This document shows positions 1 through 8,380 of a stretch of DNA of 64,000 nucleotides, piece after piece. A program made the position numbers and the translations under genes. Source of the DNA: CALHVX01 sp964640725 (GTDB taxonomy: Bacteria > Pseudomonadota > Gammaproteobacteria > Pseudomonadales > Azotimanducaceae); NCBI GenBank assembly GCA_964640725.1, contig CAZXIJ010000007.1, positions 97,706-161,705 on the forward strand. The letters are read 5' to 3'. A model generated the notes under the pieces. The model made no database searches. It was not told where the DNA came from and worked only from the letters and a program-made list of their open reading frames with translations. The first letter of the stretch is position 1; the number at the start of each line of letters is the position of its first letter.

Positions 1-1958
1 TGCTGTTGACCAACGCGCTGGTGGCGGTCGTCGTGATGCTGACGACCCAGACCTCGGTCACCCTGTATGAGGGCATCGGCAGCACCCTGGCGACCATCCC
101 GATCCACGTTTGGCTGAGCGTCACGGTCGGCGTTGTCGCCACCATCGCCATCGCCTGCGGCTTTAAGTACCTGCGGCTGCGAGATGGCGGCAAAGCCATC
201 GCCGAGGCCCTCGGCGGCAGCCCGATCCCGGGCACCACCGGCGACCGCAAGCAGCGCCGGCTGCTGAACGTGGTGGAAGAGATGGCCATTGCCTCGGGCC
301 TGCCGGTCCCGCCCGTCTACCTGATTCCGGAACAGAGCATCAACGCCTTCGCCGCCGGCTTCGGGCCGGACGATGCCGTGCTCGGCTTTAACCAGGGCAC
401 CCTCGACCAGCTCAACCGCGAAGAGCTGCAGGGCGTGGTCGCCCACGAGTTCAGCCACCTGCTGAACGGCGACACCCGCATCAACCTGCGTCTGATCGCG
501 TTGCTGCACGGCATCCTGTTCCTGGGGCTGGTGGGGCGCATCCTGCTCCGGGGCAGCAGCCGCCGGGGCGGCGGGCGCAGCAGCGGCAGCAGCAACGGCG
601 GCGGCGCGATTCTGGCCCTGGGCGGCGGCCTGATGCTGATCGGCTACGGCGGCACTTTCTTCGGCAACCTGATCAAGGCTGCGGTCAGCCGCCAGCGGGA
701 GTACCTCGCAGACAGCTCCGCGGTGCAGTTCACCCGGAACCCGCCAGGCATTGCCAACGCGCTCAAAAAGATCGGCGGCTTGCCTGCGGGCGCCCTCATG
801 ACCCACCCGCAAGCGGCGGAAGCCAGCCATATGCTGTTCGGCCAGGGGGTCACGCACTTCCTGGGCAGCATCATGGCGACCCACCCGCCGTTACCGGACC
901 GGATTCGCGCGCTGGAGCCGGGCTGGGACGGCGCGTTCACCGCGCCGGGCACGGACCGCACGCGAAGCGAACCGCCCGAGCCGCGGCGCGCCGATGGCTA
1001 TCGCAACCTCGCCGATCCTGCGTCATCTGCGGGAGCAGCCGACGACGCACTGGAGATCGTGTCCAGCATGGCCGCCGCGGCCGATGCAGAGTTCGATGTG
1101 GTAGAGCGCGCGGTCGCCGCCACGCCGGAACTCATCGGCAACCCGGACGACGATGCCCAGCTCGCTGCCCAGGCCGTGCTGGCCACCACCGCAACGGCTC
1201 TGCGGCAGGCAGCTCGGGATCCCGTCGACGCGCGGGCGATGGTGTTCGCCATGTTGCTCGCCAGCGACCCGGGCGTCCGGGAAACCCAGCGCGCGCTCGT
1301 CGAGCAGGCCTTCAGCCCCGCCCTGGCCCGGCGCACTGCCCGGATTGAACGGCTGCTGCGCGACGAAGATCACCTGCACCGCCTGTCCCTTGCCCAGGCC
1401 GCGGTGCCGGCGCTCAAGGAAGGCTCGCGCCAGCAGTTCCTGACGCTGATGGAAACCGCCATCAGCCTGATCAAGGCAGATAGCCGCGTCGAGCTGTTCG
1501 AATGGGTGCTGTACCGCGTGCTGATCAAGGAGCTGCGCCCGCATTTCGAGTCGCCGCGCCGACCGCGAGCCCGCTACGATCGGGTGGAGCAGGTTCGAAA
1601 GCCGTGCATCGAACTGCTCTCGGCGCTCGCCAGCGTCGGCAACCGAATGCCTGGCGCCCAGAAGCTCGCCTTCAATGCTGGCATGGCGCTGTTGCCGTTC
1701 AGCGGCGCCATGGTGATCAGCCCGGACCCGGGCTACAGCCGGCTGAGCGAGGCCATCGGTCAGCTCCGCAGCCTGTCGCCGCTGGCGAAACCCAAACTGC
1801 TCAAAGCCTGCGCAACAGTCGCCCTGTCTGACGAGCTGGTCACCGTCGACGAGGGCGCGCTGCTGCAAGGCGTATCGACGCTGCTCGACTGCCCGCTCCC
1901 GCCCGCCATCTATCGCGCCCTCAACGTGCGGGCGGCGGATGATCTAAACTCCGCCTGA
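1..1958 (+). CDS. M48 family metalloprotease with long C-terminal region (5' partial)
   Basis: Membrane-bound zinc protease of the M48 (HtpX/Ste24-like) family. The zinc motif HEFSH is at about residues 147-151, counting from the TTG at position 6, and a downstream glutamate in REYLADSSA (about residue 232) fits the third zinc ligand. Hydrophobic segments lie near residues 36-55, 163-180 and 200-220. The roughly 330 residues after the protease domain are soluble, helical in character and not recognised. No stop separates the first in-frame codon from the window edge, and the first residues already look like the middle of a membrane helix. The true start therefore probably lies upstream, and TTG at 6 is not a convincing start. 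Confidence 0.85.
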   Translation, partial: LLTNALVAVVVMLTTQTSVTLYEGIGSTLATIPIHVWLSVTVGVVATIAIACGFKYLRLRDGGKAIAEALGGSPIPGTTGDRKQRRLLNVVEEMAIASGLPVPPVYLIPEQSINAFAAGFGPDDAVLGFNQGTLDQLNREELQGVVAHEFSHLLNGDTRINLRLIALLHGILFLGLVGRILLRGSSRRGGGRSSGSSNGGGAILALGGGLMLIGYGGTFFGNLIKAAVSRQREYLADSSAVQFTRNPPGIANALKKIGGLPAGALMTHPQAAEASHMLFGQGVTHFLGSIMATHPPLPDRIRALEPGWDGAFTAPGTDRTRSEPPEPRRADGYRNLADPASSAGAADDALEIVSSMAAAADAEFDVVERAVAATPELIGNPDDDAQLAAQAVLATTATALRQAARDPVDARAMVFAMLLASDPGVRETQRALVEQAFSPALARRTARIERLLRDEDHLHRLSLAQAAVPALKEGSRQQFLTLMETAISLIKADSRVELFEWVLYRVLIKELRPHFESPRRPRARYDRVEQVRKPCIELLSALASVGNRMPGAQKLAFNAGMALLPFSGAMVISPDPGYSRLSEAIGQLRSLSPLAKPKLLKACATVALSDELVTVDEGALLQGVSTLLDCPLPPAIYRALNVRAADDLNSA

Positions 1959-2015
1959 ACGCTCTGCCTGCTGAGCAAACCCTGGGCTTCAGGCCCGCCA
2001 GGATATCGATAGAGG

Positions 2016-3548
2016 ATGGTTGCGAACTCCGCTGCGAGCCCCGCAAATGTGGCCCAGAGCTATGCCGCGCTCGACCTTGGGTCTAACAGCTTTCACCTGA
2101 TCGTCGCGCAGTACAGCGGCGAGCGCCTGCAGGTCGTCGACAAGCTGAAGGAGATGGTCCGCCTCGCGGCTGGCCTCGACAGCAAAGGCAAGCTGAGCGA
2201 CGAGGTCATGACCCGCGCGCTCAAGTGCCTGGAGCGCTTTGGCCAGCGCCTGCGCCATCTGGCCCCGGGCAACGTCCGGGTCGTGGGCACGAACACCCTG
2301 CGCCGCGCCAAGAACAGCGAGGCCTTTATCGAGCGGGCCGAAGCGGCCCTCGGCCACAAGATCGAGATCATCGCCGGGGCCGAAGAGGCGCGGCTGATCT
2401 ATGTGGGCGTGGCCAACGATCTGGACGACGGCACGGAGCGCCGGCTGGTCGTCGACATCGGCGGCGGCAGCACGGAGCTGATCATCGGTCGGCGCTTTGA
2501 GGCTGAGCAGGTGGAGAGCCTGCATATGGGTTGCGTCAGCTCGTCGGCAGCGCACTTTGGCGACGGCGCCCTGACCCGCCGGCATTTCGATCACGCCATC
2601 GAGCGGGCTCAGCAAGAACTCGAACCCATTGAGCAGAGCTACCAGGACGCCGATTGGGAATCGGCGATTGGCGCGTCAGGCACGATTCTCGCCGCCCGGC
2701 AGGTCGCGACAGCCCTGGCCGATCGGAACGTGCAACCGGCCGACGCGATCCACTTGAGCGACCTCGAAACCATCGTCGAGCAGATGATCGAGGCGGGCAG
2801 CATCGACAACCTGAAACTCAGCGGCCTGTCTTCCGAGCGCGTGCCGGTGTTTCCGGGCGGCGTGGCGATCCTGCTGGCGATCATGCGCTCCCTGCAGGTG
2901 CAGTACTTCAACACATCCCAGGGCGCCCTGCGGGAGGGATTGCTGCACGACCTGCTGGGCCGCGCCCAGAATCAGGACATCCGGGATCGCACCGTGTCAG
3001 ACCTCGCGCGTCGCTATCATGTGGACGAGGCTCACGCGCGCGCGGTGCGGGAGCAAGCCATTGCGCTGCACGCCCAGGTTGCCGGCAGCTGGTCGCTGAC
3101 CGATAGCGAGCACCAGCGAATTCTGGCCTGGGCGGCACAGCTGCACGAGGTGGGGATGGACATTGCCCACAGCCAGTATCACAAGCACGGCGGTTACCTG
3201 CTGCAGCACATGGAGATGCCGGGCTTTTCCAACCAGGACCAGCGTTCCGTGGCCGTGCTGGTGCGCGCGCATCGGCGCAAGCTGCCCCGGGACGAGTTTC
3301 GCGATCTGGGCGACAGCGCCGCGACCTTAAGTCGCCTGGCCATCATCCTGCGCCTGGCCGTGGTCCTGCACCGCGCCCGGGCGGGCACCTCTCTGCCCCA
3401 TGTCGCGCTCAAGGCCGACGACGACAAGCTGACATTGACGCTGCCGTCGGACTGGCTGCAGAACCACCCCCTGACCCGGCTGGACCTGAAGCAGGAACAG
3501 AGCTACCTGCAGGCCTTCAACGTGGCGCTCAACCTGAAGGAAGGCTAG
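2016..3548 (+). CDS. ppx: exopolyphosphatase / Ppx-GppA phosphatase
   Basis: Releases orthophosphate from the ends of polyphosphate chains; family members can also hydrolyse pppGpp. The N-terminal ASKHA-fold signature ALDLGSNSFHLIVAQ is at about residues 17-31, and the second phosphate-binding loop DIGGGSTELI at about 147-156. A C-terminal HD-like helical domain fills roughly residues 315-500. At 510 residues it has the length of full Ppx enzymes rather than the short GppA-like forms. It converges on ppk1, which makes polyphosphate, so synthesis and degradation genes sit tail to tail. AGAGG directly abuts the ATG, so the exact start is slightly uncertain. Confidence 0.92.
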   Translation: MVANSAASPANVAQSYAALDLGSNSFHLIVAQYSGERLQVVDKLKEMVRLAAGLDSKGKLSDEVMTRALKCLERFGQRLRHLAPGNVRVVGTNTLRRAKNSEAFIERAEAALGHKIEIIAGAEEARLIYVGVANDLDDGTERRLVVDIGGGSTELIIGRRFEAEQVESLHMGCVSSSAAHFGDGALTRRHFDHAIERAQQELEPIEQSYQDADWESAIGASGTILAARQVATALADRNVQPADAIHLSDLETIVEQMIEAGSIDNLKLSGLSSERVPVFPGGVAILLAIMRSLQVQYFNTSQGALREGLLHDLLGRAQNQDIRDRTVSDLARRYHVDEAHARAVREQAIALHAQVAGSWSLTDSEHQRILAWAAQLHEVGMDIAHSQYHKHGGYLLQHMEMPGFSNQDQRSVAVLVRAHRRKLPRDEFRDLGDSAATLSRLAIILRLAVVLHRARAGTSLPHVALKADDDKLTLTLPSDWLQNHPLTRLDLKQEQSYLQAFNVALNLKEG

Positions 3549-3580
3549 CAGCACGCATAGCCCGCCCTGGCGTGCTGCTA
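3546..3580. terminator. bidirectional terminator-like hairpin between ppx and ppk1
   Basis: A perfect 11-bp inverted repeat, TAGCAGCACGC (3546-3556) and GCGTGCTGCTA (3570-3580), with a 13-nt loop. The outer three bases of each arm are the TAG stop codons of ppx (plus strand) and ppk1 (minus strand). No long T tract follows on either side, so termination efficiency is uncertain. The position and symmetry suit a shared terminator. Confidence 0.65.
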
Positions 3581-5680
3581 ACTGAAGCTGCCGTCATCGG
3601 CGAGCGCCGCCAGCAGGCGCTCCTGGGCAACGCGCCGGCGCTGCTTGCCGGGCGTCAAGCGCCGATAGCTGCCATCGCTTTGCAAGGTCCAGGCCTGAGC
3701 GTTGTCCTGCAGGTAGAAATCGAACTCTTCCATCACGCGGATACGCAGCGCCGGGTCCTGCAAGGGAAAACAGGTCTCGACGCGGTTAAAGAAGTTGCGC
3801 CCCATCCAGTCCGCGCTCGACAGGTAGACCTTCGTATCGCCGCCGTTGGCAAAGGCGAACACTCGCGTGTGCTCGAGAAAGCGCCCGACCACGGAGCGCA
3901 CACGAATCGTGTCGCTGATGCCCTTGATGCCCGGCCGCAGGGCGCAGATACCGCGCACCACCAGGTCCACCCGGACGCCCGCCTGCGAGGCGCGGTACAG
4001 GGCCTGAATAATCAGCGGCTCGACCAGCGAGTTCATCTTCGCCTTGATCCAGGCAGGCTTGCCGGCGCCGTGCCCGGCGATCTCGGCATCGATGTGTTCG
4101 ATCATCGACTTGTGCAGCGTGAAGGGCGACTGCAGCATGCGTCGGAGCCGCTTGGCCCGCCCCATGGTGGTGAGCTGTTGAAAGACTTCCTGCACGTCTT
4201 CGCCCAGGCTCGGCTCGCAGCTGAACAGCCCGTAGTCGGTGTACAGCCGGGCGGTGCGGGCGTGGTAATTGCCGGTGCCCAGATGCACGTAGCGCCGCAG
4301 GCTCCGGCCCTCCCGGCGCACCACCATGCACATCTTGGCGTGGGTCTTGTGCCCGACGATGCCGTAAACAACCTGCGCTCCGGCGCCCTGAAGGTGGTTT
4401 GCAAGCTCGATGTTGGCCTCTTCGTCGAAGCGCGCCCGCAGCTCGATCACCACCAGCACTTCCTTGCCGTTCTGCGCCGCGCCGACGAGGGCCTCGACCA
4501 CGGCCGAGTCGGTGCCCGTGCGATACAGCGTCTGGCGGATCGACAGCACGCTCTCATCGGCGGCGGCCTGGCGCAGAAAATCGATAAACGGCGCAAAAGT
4601 CTGAAAGGGATGGTGCAACAGCACATCGCCGGTGCGGATCGCCTCGAAAATTTCCGCCTTGGCGCGAAGGGACTCTGGAATGCCGGGAGAGAACGTCGGG
4701 TACTTCAGATCCGGGCGCTCGACCAGGTCCGGGATTGCTGACAGCCGGCTCAGATTGACCGGGCCGTCACAGCTGTACACGTCCTCCGGCCCCAGGCGAA
4801 ACTGGGCCCGCAGAAAGGCCAGCAGGTCGTCAGGACAGTTCGCGCCGACCTCCAGCCGCACGGCATCGCCGTAGTGCCGGGACGACAGCTCGCCTTCCAG
4901 CGCGCGCAGCAGATCGTCCACCTCTTCTTCGTCCACGTACAGGTCACTGTTGCGAGTGACGCGAAACTGGTAGCAACCGGTCACGGTCATGCCCCGGAAC
5001 AGCTCGCCGATGTGGGCCGAAATGATGCGGGTGAGCAGCACAAAATCATGGGGACCCTGAGCCACGCTCTCGGGCAGCTGTACCACCCGGGGCAGAGACC
5101 GGGGCGCCTGCAGCACCGCCTTGCCGCTCTGACGGCCAAAGGCATCTTCGCCTTCCAGGGTCACAATAAACTGCAGATTCTTGTTGAGCGTTTGCGGAAA
5201 CGGGTGCGCAGGATCAAGGCCGATGGGGTTCAGGATCGGCGTCAGCTCGCGATTGAAGTAGCGCTTGATCCACTGTTCCTGCCGCTCGTTCCAGTCGGGC
5301 TCGCGCAGCAGGCGAATGCCATGCAGATCGAGCGCCGGCAGCAGCTGATTCGTGTAGGTGTCGTAGAGCTCGTCCGCCAGGCTGTGCGCGGTCTCGGAGA
5401 TCTGTCGCAGCTGCTCCGACGGCGACAGGTTGTCGGGGCCGCGCTGTTGAGAGCCGTAGACTTCCTGCTGTTTGAGCCCAGCCACGCGGATCTCGAAGAA
5501 CTCGTCGAGCACGGAGCTGGCAATGCACGCGAAGCGCAATCGCTCCAGCAGCGGGACCTCTTCGTCCTGAGCCTGGGCCAGCACGCGCCGGTGAAACTGC
5601 AGCAAGGACAGTTCCCGGTTGATGAACAAAGAAGCGTGCGTCAGATCATTCGGGTCGGTCGGTACCATCTTGTCGATCAT
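3578..5680 (-). CDS. ppk1: polyphosphate kinase 1
   Basis: Reversibly transfers the gamma phosphate of ATP onto polyphosphate. The 700-residue length and order of conserved blocks match Ppk1: an N-terminal FINRELSLLQFHRRVL block (residues 18-33), a middle PHX-like domain, and two phospholipase-D-like C-terminal domains. The phosphohistidine candidate is His466 in HLGTGNYHARTARLYTDYG. The ATG at 5680 is close to the divergent cmoA (47 bp between them), so both promoters must lie in that gap or inside the genes. The 3' end meets ppx at a shared hairpin. Confidence 0.95.
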   Translation of the reverse strand: MIDKMVPTDPNDLTHASLFINRELSLLQFHRRVLAQAQDEEVPLLERLRFACIASSVLDEFFEIRVAGLKQQEVYGSQQRGPDNLSPSEQLRQISETAHSLADELYDTYTNQLLPALDLHGIRLLREPDWNERQEQWIKRYFNRELTPILNPIGLDPAHPFPQTLNKNLQFIVTLEGEDAFGRQSGKAVLQAPRSLPRVVQLPESVAQGPHDFVLLTRIISAHIGELFRGMTVTGCYQFRVTRNSDLYVDEEEVDDLLRALEGELSSRHYGDAVRLEVGANCPDDLLAFLRAQFRLGPEDVYSCDGPVNLSRLSAIPDLVERPDLKYPTFSPGIPESLRAKAEIFEAIRTGDVLLHHPFQTFAPFIDFLRQAAADESVLSIRQTLYRTGTDSAVVEALVGAAQNGKEVLVVIELRARFDEEANIELANHLQGAGAQVVYGIVGHKTHAKMCMVVRREGRSLRRYVHLGTGNYHARTARLYTDYGLFSCEPSLGEDVQEVFQQLTTMGRAKRLRRMLQSPFTLHKSMIEHIDAEIAGHGAGKPAWIKAKMNSLVEPLIIQALYRASQAGVRVDLVVRGICALRPGIKGISDTIRVRSVVGRFLEHTRVFAFANGGDTKVYLSSADWMGRNFFNRVETCFPLQDPALRIRVMEEFDFYLQDNAQAWTLQSDGSYRRLTPGKQRRRVAQERLLAALADDGSFS

Positions 5681-5727
5681 CGCCGTAACCTAGCACAGTA
5701 GCCAGAGCAGATGACGGAATCGTTGCG

Positions 5728-6492
5728 TTGACGTCCAGTGACTTGCCGCCCGATGATCGGGCCGCCCCCAAACCTCAGGGATCGGCAGACCAACTGTTTG
5801 CCCGACCGCAACCGCACCTGGTGGATTTTCAGTTCAACCAGGCCGTGGTCGACGTGTTTCCGGACATGATCCGGCGCAGCGTGCCGGGCTACGAAACCGT
5901 GTTGCCGATCAGCGGCATGATTGCCGCTGCGGCTTTGCCGGCCGGCGGCCGGCTCTACGACCTTGGCTGCTCTCAGGGCGCATCGACGGCAGCGGTCCTG
6001 GCGCGGCTGGACGACCGCGAGTGCACCATTGTCGGCGTCGACAGCTCTGCGCCGATGCTCGAGTCCGCGCGGTCGCTGATTGCCGATCCGCGCGTGCAGT
6101 TTAAGCAGGCAGAGCTGGAGTCCCTGCCCTTCGAGCGCGCCGACGTGGTGCTGCTCAACTACGTGCTGCAGTTTCTGGCCCCAGACGACCGGCTGGATCT
6201 GCTCAAACGGATTCGCGCTGCGCTGCGTCCCGACGGCCTGCTGTTGCTGACAGAAAAGATTCACCTGGACGACGCCGAGCGCGATGCCGCCTTCGATGCG
6301 CTGCACCTGGATTTCAAACGCGCCAACGGCTACAGCGAGCTGGAGGTCTCGGGCAAGCGCAATGCCCTCGAGCGTGTGATGCGCATTGACCGGGAGGCCA
6401 TACACCGGGAACGGCTGCGCGCAGCCGGCTTCGCGACAACCGACCTGTGGTTCCGATGCCTGAACTGGGCATCTTTCATCGTCCGTCCCTGA
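5728..6492 (+). CDS. cmoA: carboxy-S-adenosyl-L-methionine synthase CmoA
   Basis: Makes carboxy-SAM from SAM and prephenate, the donor used by CmoB to build 5-carboxymethoxyuridine at tRNA position 34. It is a class I methyltransferase fold with the SAM loop LYDLGCSQGAST at about residues 76-87. Family signatures FDFNQ-like (DFQFNQAV) and VFPDMIRRSVPGYE precede it. The start is assigned to TTG because no ATG or GTG lies in frame between the upstream stop (5686) and this codon; length (254 aa) agrees with the family. It overlaps cmoB. Confidence 0.92.
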   Translation: MTSSDLPPDDRAAPKPQGSADQLFARPQPHLVDFQFNQAVVDVFPDMIRRSVPGYETVLPISGMIAAAALPAGGRLYDLGCSQGASTAAVLARLDDRECTIVGVDSSAPMLESARSLIADPRVQFKQAELESLPFERADVVLLNYVLQFLAPDDRLDLLKRIRAALRPDGLLLLTEKIHLDDAERDAAFDALHLDFKRANGYSELEVSGKRNALERVMRIDREAIHRERLRAAGFATTDLWFRCLNWASFIVRP

Positions 6493-7484
6493 CGGCGACC
6501 GGTACCGCTCTGGCGGACGCCCTGGCCGCTGGCACGGTACCGGTTCCGCCTGACCTGCAGGCGGTGCTGGTCGATAGCCTGGCGCAGCTCGCAGCCAACC
6601 GGCACGGCGACCACCGCCGCTGGGCCGAAGCGGTTGCAGCGCTGCCCAGGGGCGATGCCAGCGCACCGGCCCTGATCCCCGGGCCCACGGTGTCCTTGCC
6701 GGGCTCCCTCGACCCGGCAGCGCAAGCCGCCGCCGCGGAGCTGCTGGACGCGCTGCACCCCTGGCGCAAAGGCCCCTTCCGCTATGCCGGCGTCGAGATC
6801 GACACGGAATGGCGCTCGGACTGGAAATGGGCGCGGATCGACGCCGAGCTGCGACAGCTGATGGGCGAACAGGCCGCACCCAGAGTCCTGGATGTGGGCT
6901 GCGGCAACGGCTACTTCGGCTGGCGCCTGCTCGACGCCGGCGCGCACTGCGTGGTCGGGATCGATCCGACGCTGCTGTTCTGCATGCAACACCTGGCCAT
7001 CAATCGCCGGGCCGCGAGCGATCGAAACTGGGTGCTGCCGCTCCGGCTGGAGGATTTGCCGAGCGGCGCCGCCGGCTGCTTCGACGGCGTGCTCAGCATG
7101 GGCGTGCTCTACCATCGTCGCGATGCCGCGGCTCACCTCGCCGAGCTTCGGGCACAGCTGGCACCGGGCGGCTGGCTGCTGCTGGAAACCCTGGTGGTCG
7201 CCGGGGCGACCATCTTCCCGGCGGCCAACAAGGGGCGCTATGCACGCATGCGCAATGTCTGGTGCGTTCCGAACGAGCACACCGTCGAAGAGTGGCTTCA
7301 GGAGGCGGGATTCTCAAACATTCGCTGCGCTCATGTCGGCGATACCAGCACCGATGAGCAGCGCTCAACCCCCTGGATGCGTTTCGAATCCCTGCGGGAA
7401 GCGCTCGACGCGAGCGACCCGGGCAGAACGATCGAGGGTTGGCCCAGACCGCGACGCGCGGTCTATCTTGCCCGGCGGCGCTAG
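6447..7484 (+). CDS. cmoB: tRNA U34 carboxymethyltransferase CmoB
   Basis: Transfers the carboxymethyl group from carboxy-SAM to 5-hydroxyuridine at the wobble position of tRNA. The SAM-binding motif VLDVGCGNGYFGWR lies at about residues 147-160, and FDGVLSMGVLYHRRDA follows at about 212-227, as in the family. The gene overlaps the end of cmoA by 46 bp from the GTG used here. ATG at 6456 is an alternative start giving a 37-bp overlap. Either way the two enzymes of one pathway are translationally linked. It converges on csrA with a 4-bp overlap of the coding ends. Confidence 0.92.
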   Translation: MVPMPELGIFHRPSLTATGTALADALAAGTVPVPPDLQAVLVDSLAQLAANRHGDHRRWAEAVAALPRGDASAPALIPGPTVSLPGSLDPAAQAAAAELLDALHPWRKGPFRYAGVEIDTEWRSDWKWARIDAELRQLMGEQAAPRVLDVGCGNGYFGWRLLDAGAHCVVGIDPTLLFCMQHLAINRRAASDRNWVLPLRLEDLPSGAAGCFDGVLSMGVLYHRRDAAAHLAELRAQLAPGGWLLLETLVVAGATIFPAANKGRYARMRNVWCVPNEHTVEEWLQEAGFSNIRCAHVGDTSTDEQRSTPWMRFESLREALDASDPGRTIEGWPRPRRAVYLARRR

Positions 7485-7696
7485 CGGACCGGGTGCACCG
7501 CGGCGACCCGGCGCGATGCCTGCGCCTGCGCCTGCTCGTTGCTGATGCGTTCGTAAATCTCTTCACGATGCACCGGTACATCGCGCGGCGCTTCGATTCC
7601 GATACGGGCCTGATTGCCGTTGATCGTGAGCAGCGTGACTTTGATATCGTGTCCGATGGCGATGGTCTCGCCCAGCTTTCGGGTCAATATGAGCAC
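7481..7696 (-). CDS. csrA: carbon storage regulator CsrA
   Basis: Dimeric RNA-binding protein that blocks or stimulates translation at GGA sites in mRNA leaders. The 71-residue protein begins MLILTRKLGE (the first residue from a GTG start) and contains IGHDIKVTLL and ARIGIEAPRDVPVHREEIY, which together cover the whole CsrA fold. A conserved Arg near residue 44 sits at the end of the RNA-binding strand. The Ala/Gln-rich tail of about 15 residues is longer than in E. coli. The gene stands alone, convergent with cmoB. Confidence 0.95.
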   Translation of the reverse strand: MLILTRKLGETIAIGHDIKVTLLTINGNQARIGIEAPRDVPVHREEIYERISNEQAQAQASRRVAAVHPVR

Positions 7697-8005
7697 TTCG
7701 ATTCACTTCTTCTGGCTGACGGCACGAGGCATCGCCTTGCTACAAGACGCAGCCGTTCGCCTTTGATCGATGCGGCCCGACGTGTTGCCAGACAAGCACC
7801 CCCTTGCTCCCGGGACGAGTTTAGTTCAGTTGACATAAACCTGTCACTCGATGAAATCGCTAGAAAACCATGCCACAAACAGACAGTTGTCGCCTATAAA
7901 GAACAGGCGCGCGACAGCTATTCTGATCCGGTCACTTCCCGGCTTTCGCAGGCCCCCGACAACCGGCACGAAGCCGTTACCATAGGCACCGGAGGAGGCC
8001 TTTCG
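7697..8005. other. 309-bp intergenic region upstream of csrA and the 8006 gene
   Basis: This divergent spacer is more AT-rich than its surroundings and must hold the promoters of csrA (minus) and of the operon beginning at 8006 (plus). On the plus strand a TTGACA hexamer is seen at 7830-7835 and a TATAAA hexamer at 7895-7900, but they are too far apart to form one promoter. Neither has a convincing partner at 16-18 bp. A strong ribosome-binding site, GGAGGAGG at 7991-7998, serves the 8006 gene. No further gene is supported here. Confidence 0.4.
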
Positions 8006-8380
8006 ATGTTCAATCTCATTTCTCTGTCGTTCCGGTTCCGGGGCAAGCAGAATCGGTTGCTCGACCTCTATGCCGCCTTTCAGGACGCCGCCGCGCCCGC
8101 CATGCATCCAACGCAGCTTGCCCGGGCCACCGGGATCTCCCTGGCCGAAGTCAGCCGGCGCCTGGACGCAACACCGGAACTGTTCGTCAAGCTGCCCCGC
8201 CGGCCCGACGGCATCACCCGCTACCGGTTAACCAGCGCGACAGCTGCGCGCAGCGAGGAAGAAGTCGTCGCGCTGATCCATTCCGGTGCGCGCCGGGAGA
8301 ACTGGGTAGTCTACGCCCTGGGCACGATGATGCTGCTGATGTTCGTCGTGATCGTGGTGATGATCGGGCCCGCCCTGTGA
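8006..8380 (+). CDS. small protein: helix-turn-helix-like domain plus C-terminal membrane helix
   Basis: 124 residues, function not recognised. Residues 10-75 (LLDLYAAFQDAAAPAMHPTQ, then LARATGISLAEVSRRLDATP) look like a winged-helix or HTH module that counts repeats of a small helix bundle. Residues 100-122 form one strongly hydrophobic helix ending near the C-terminus, which would anchor the HTH domain on the cytoplasmic face. The start is fixed by GGAGGAGG eight bases upstream of ATG 8006; a longer open frame upstream runs antisense to csrA and is not credible. The TGA stop overlaps the GTG start of the acyl-CoA dehydrogenase gene by 4 bp. Confidence 0.7.
   Translation: MFNLISLSFRFRGKQNRLLDLYAAFQDAAAPAMHPTQLARATGISLAEVSRRLDATPELFVKLPRRPDGITRYRLTSATAARSEEEVVALIHSGARRENWVVYALGTMMLLMFVVIVVMIGPAL

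Noticed and set aside
3572..4741. Long open frame on the plus strand opposite ppk1
   Set aside because: It mirrors conserved ppk1 codons, has no ribosome-binding site, and its translation is His/Gln/Ala-rich without any domain.
7439..8005. Upstream extension of the 8006 gene
   Set aside because: It would run antisense through csrA and the promoter region, while a very strong ribosome-binding site marks ATG 8006.
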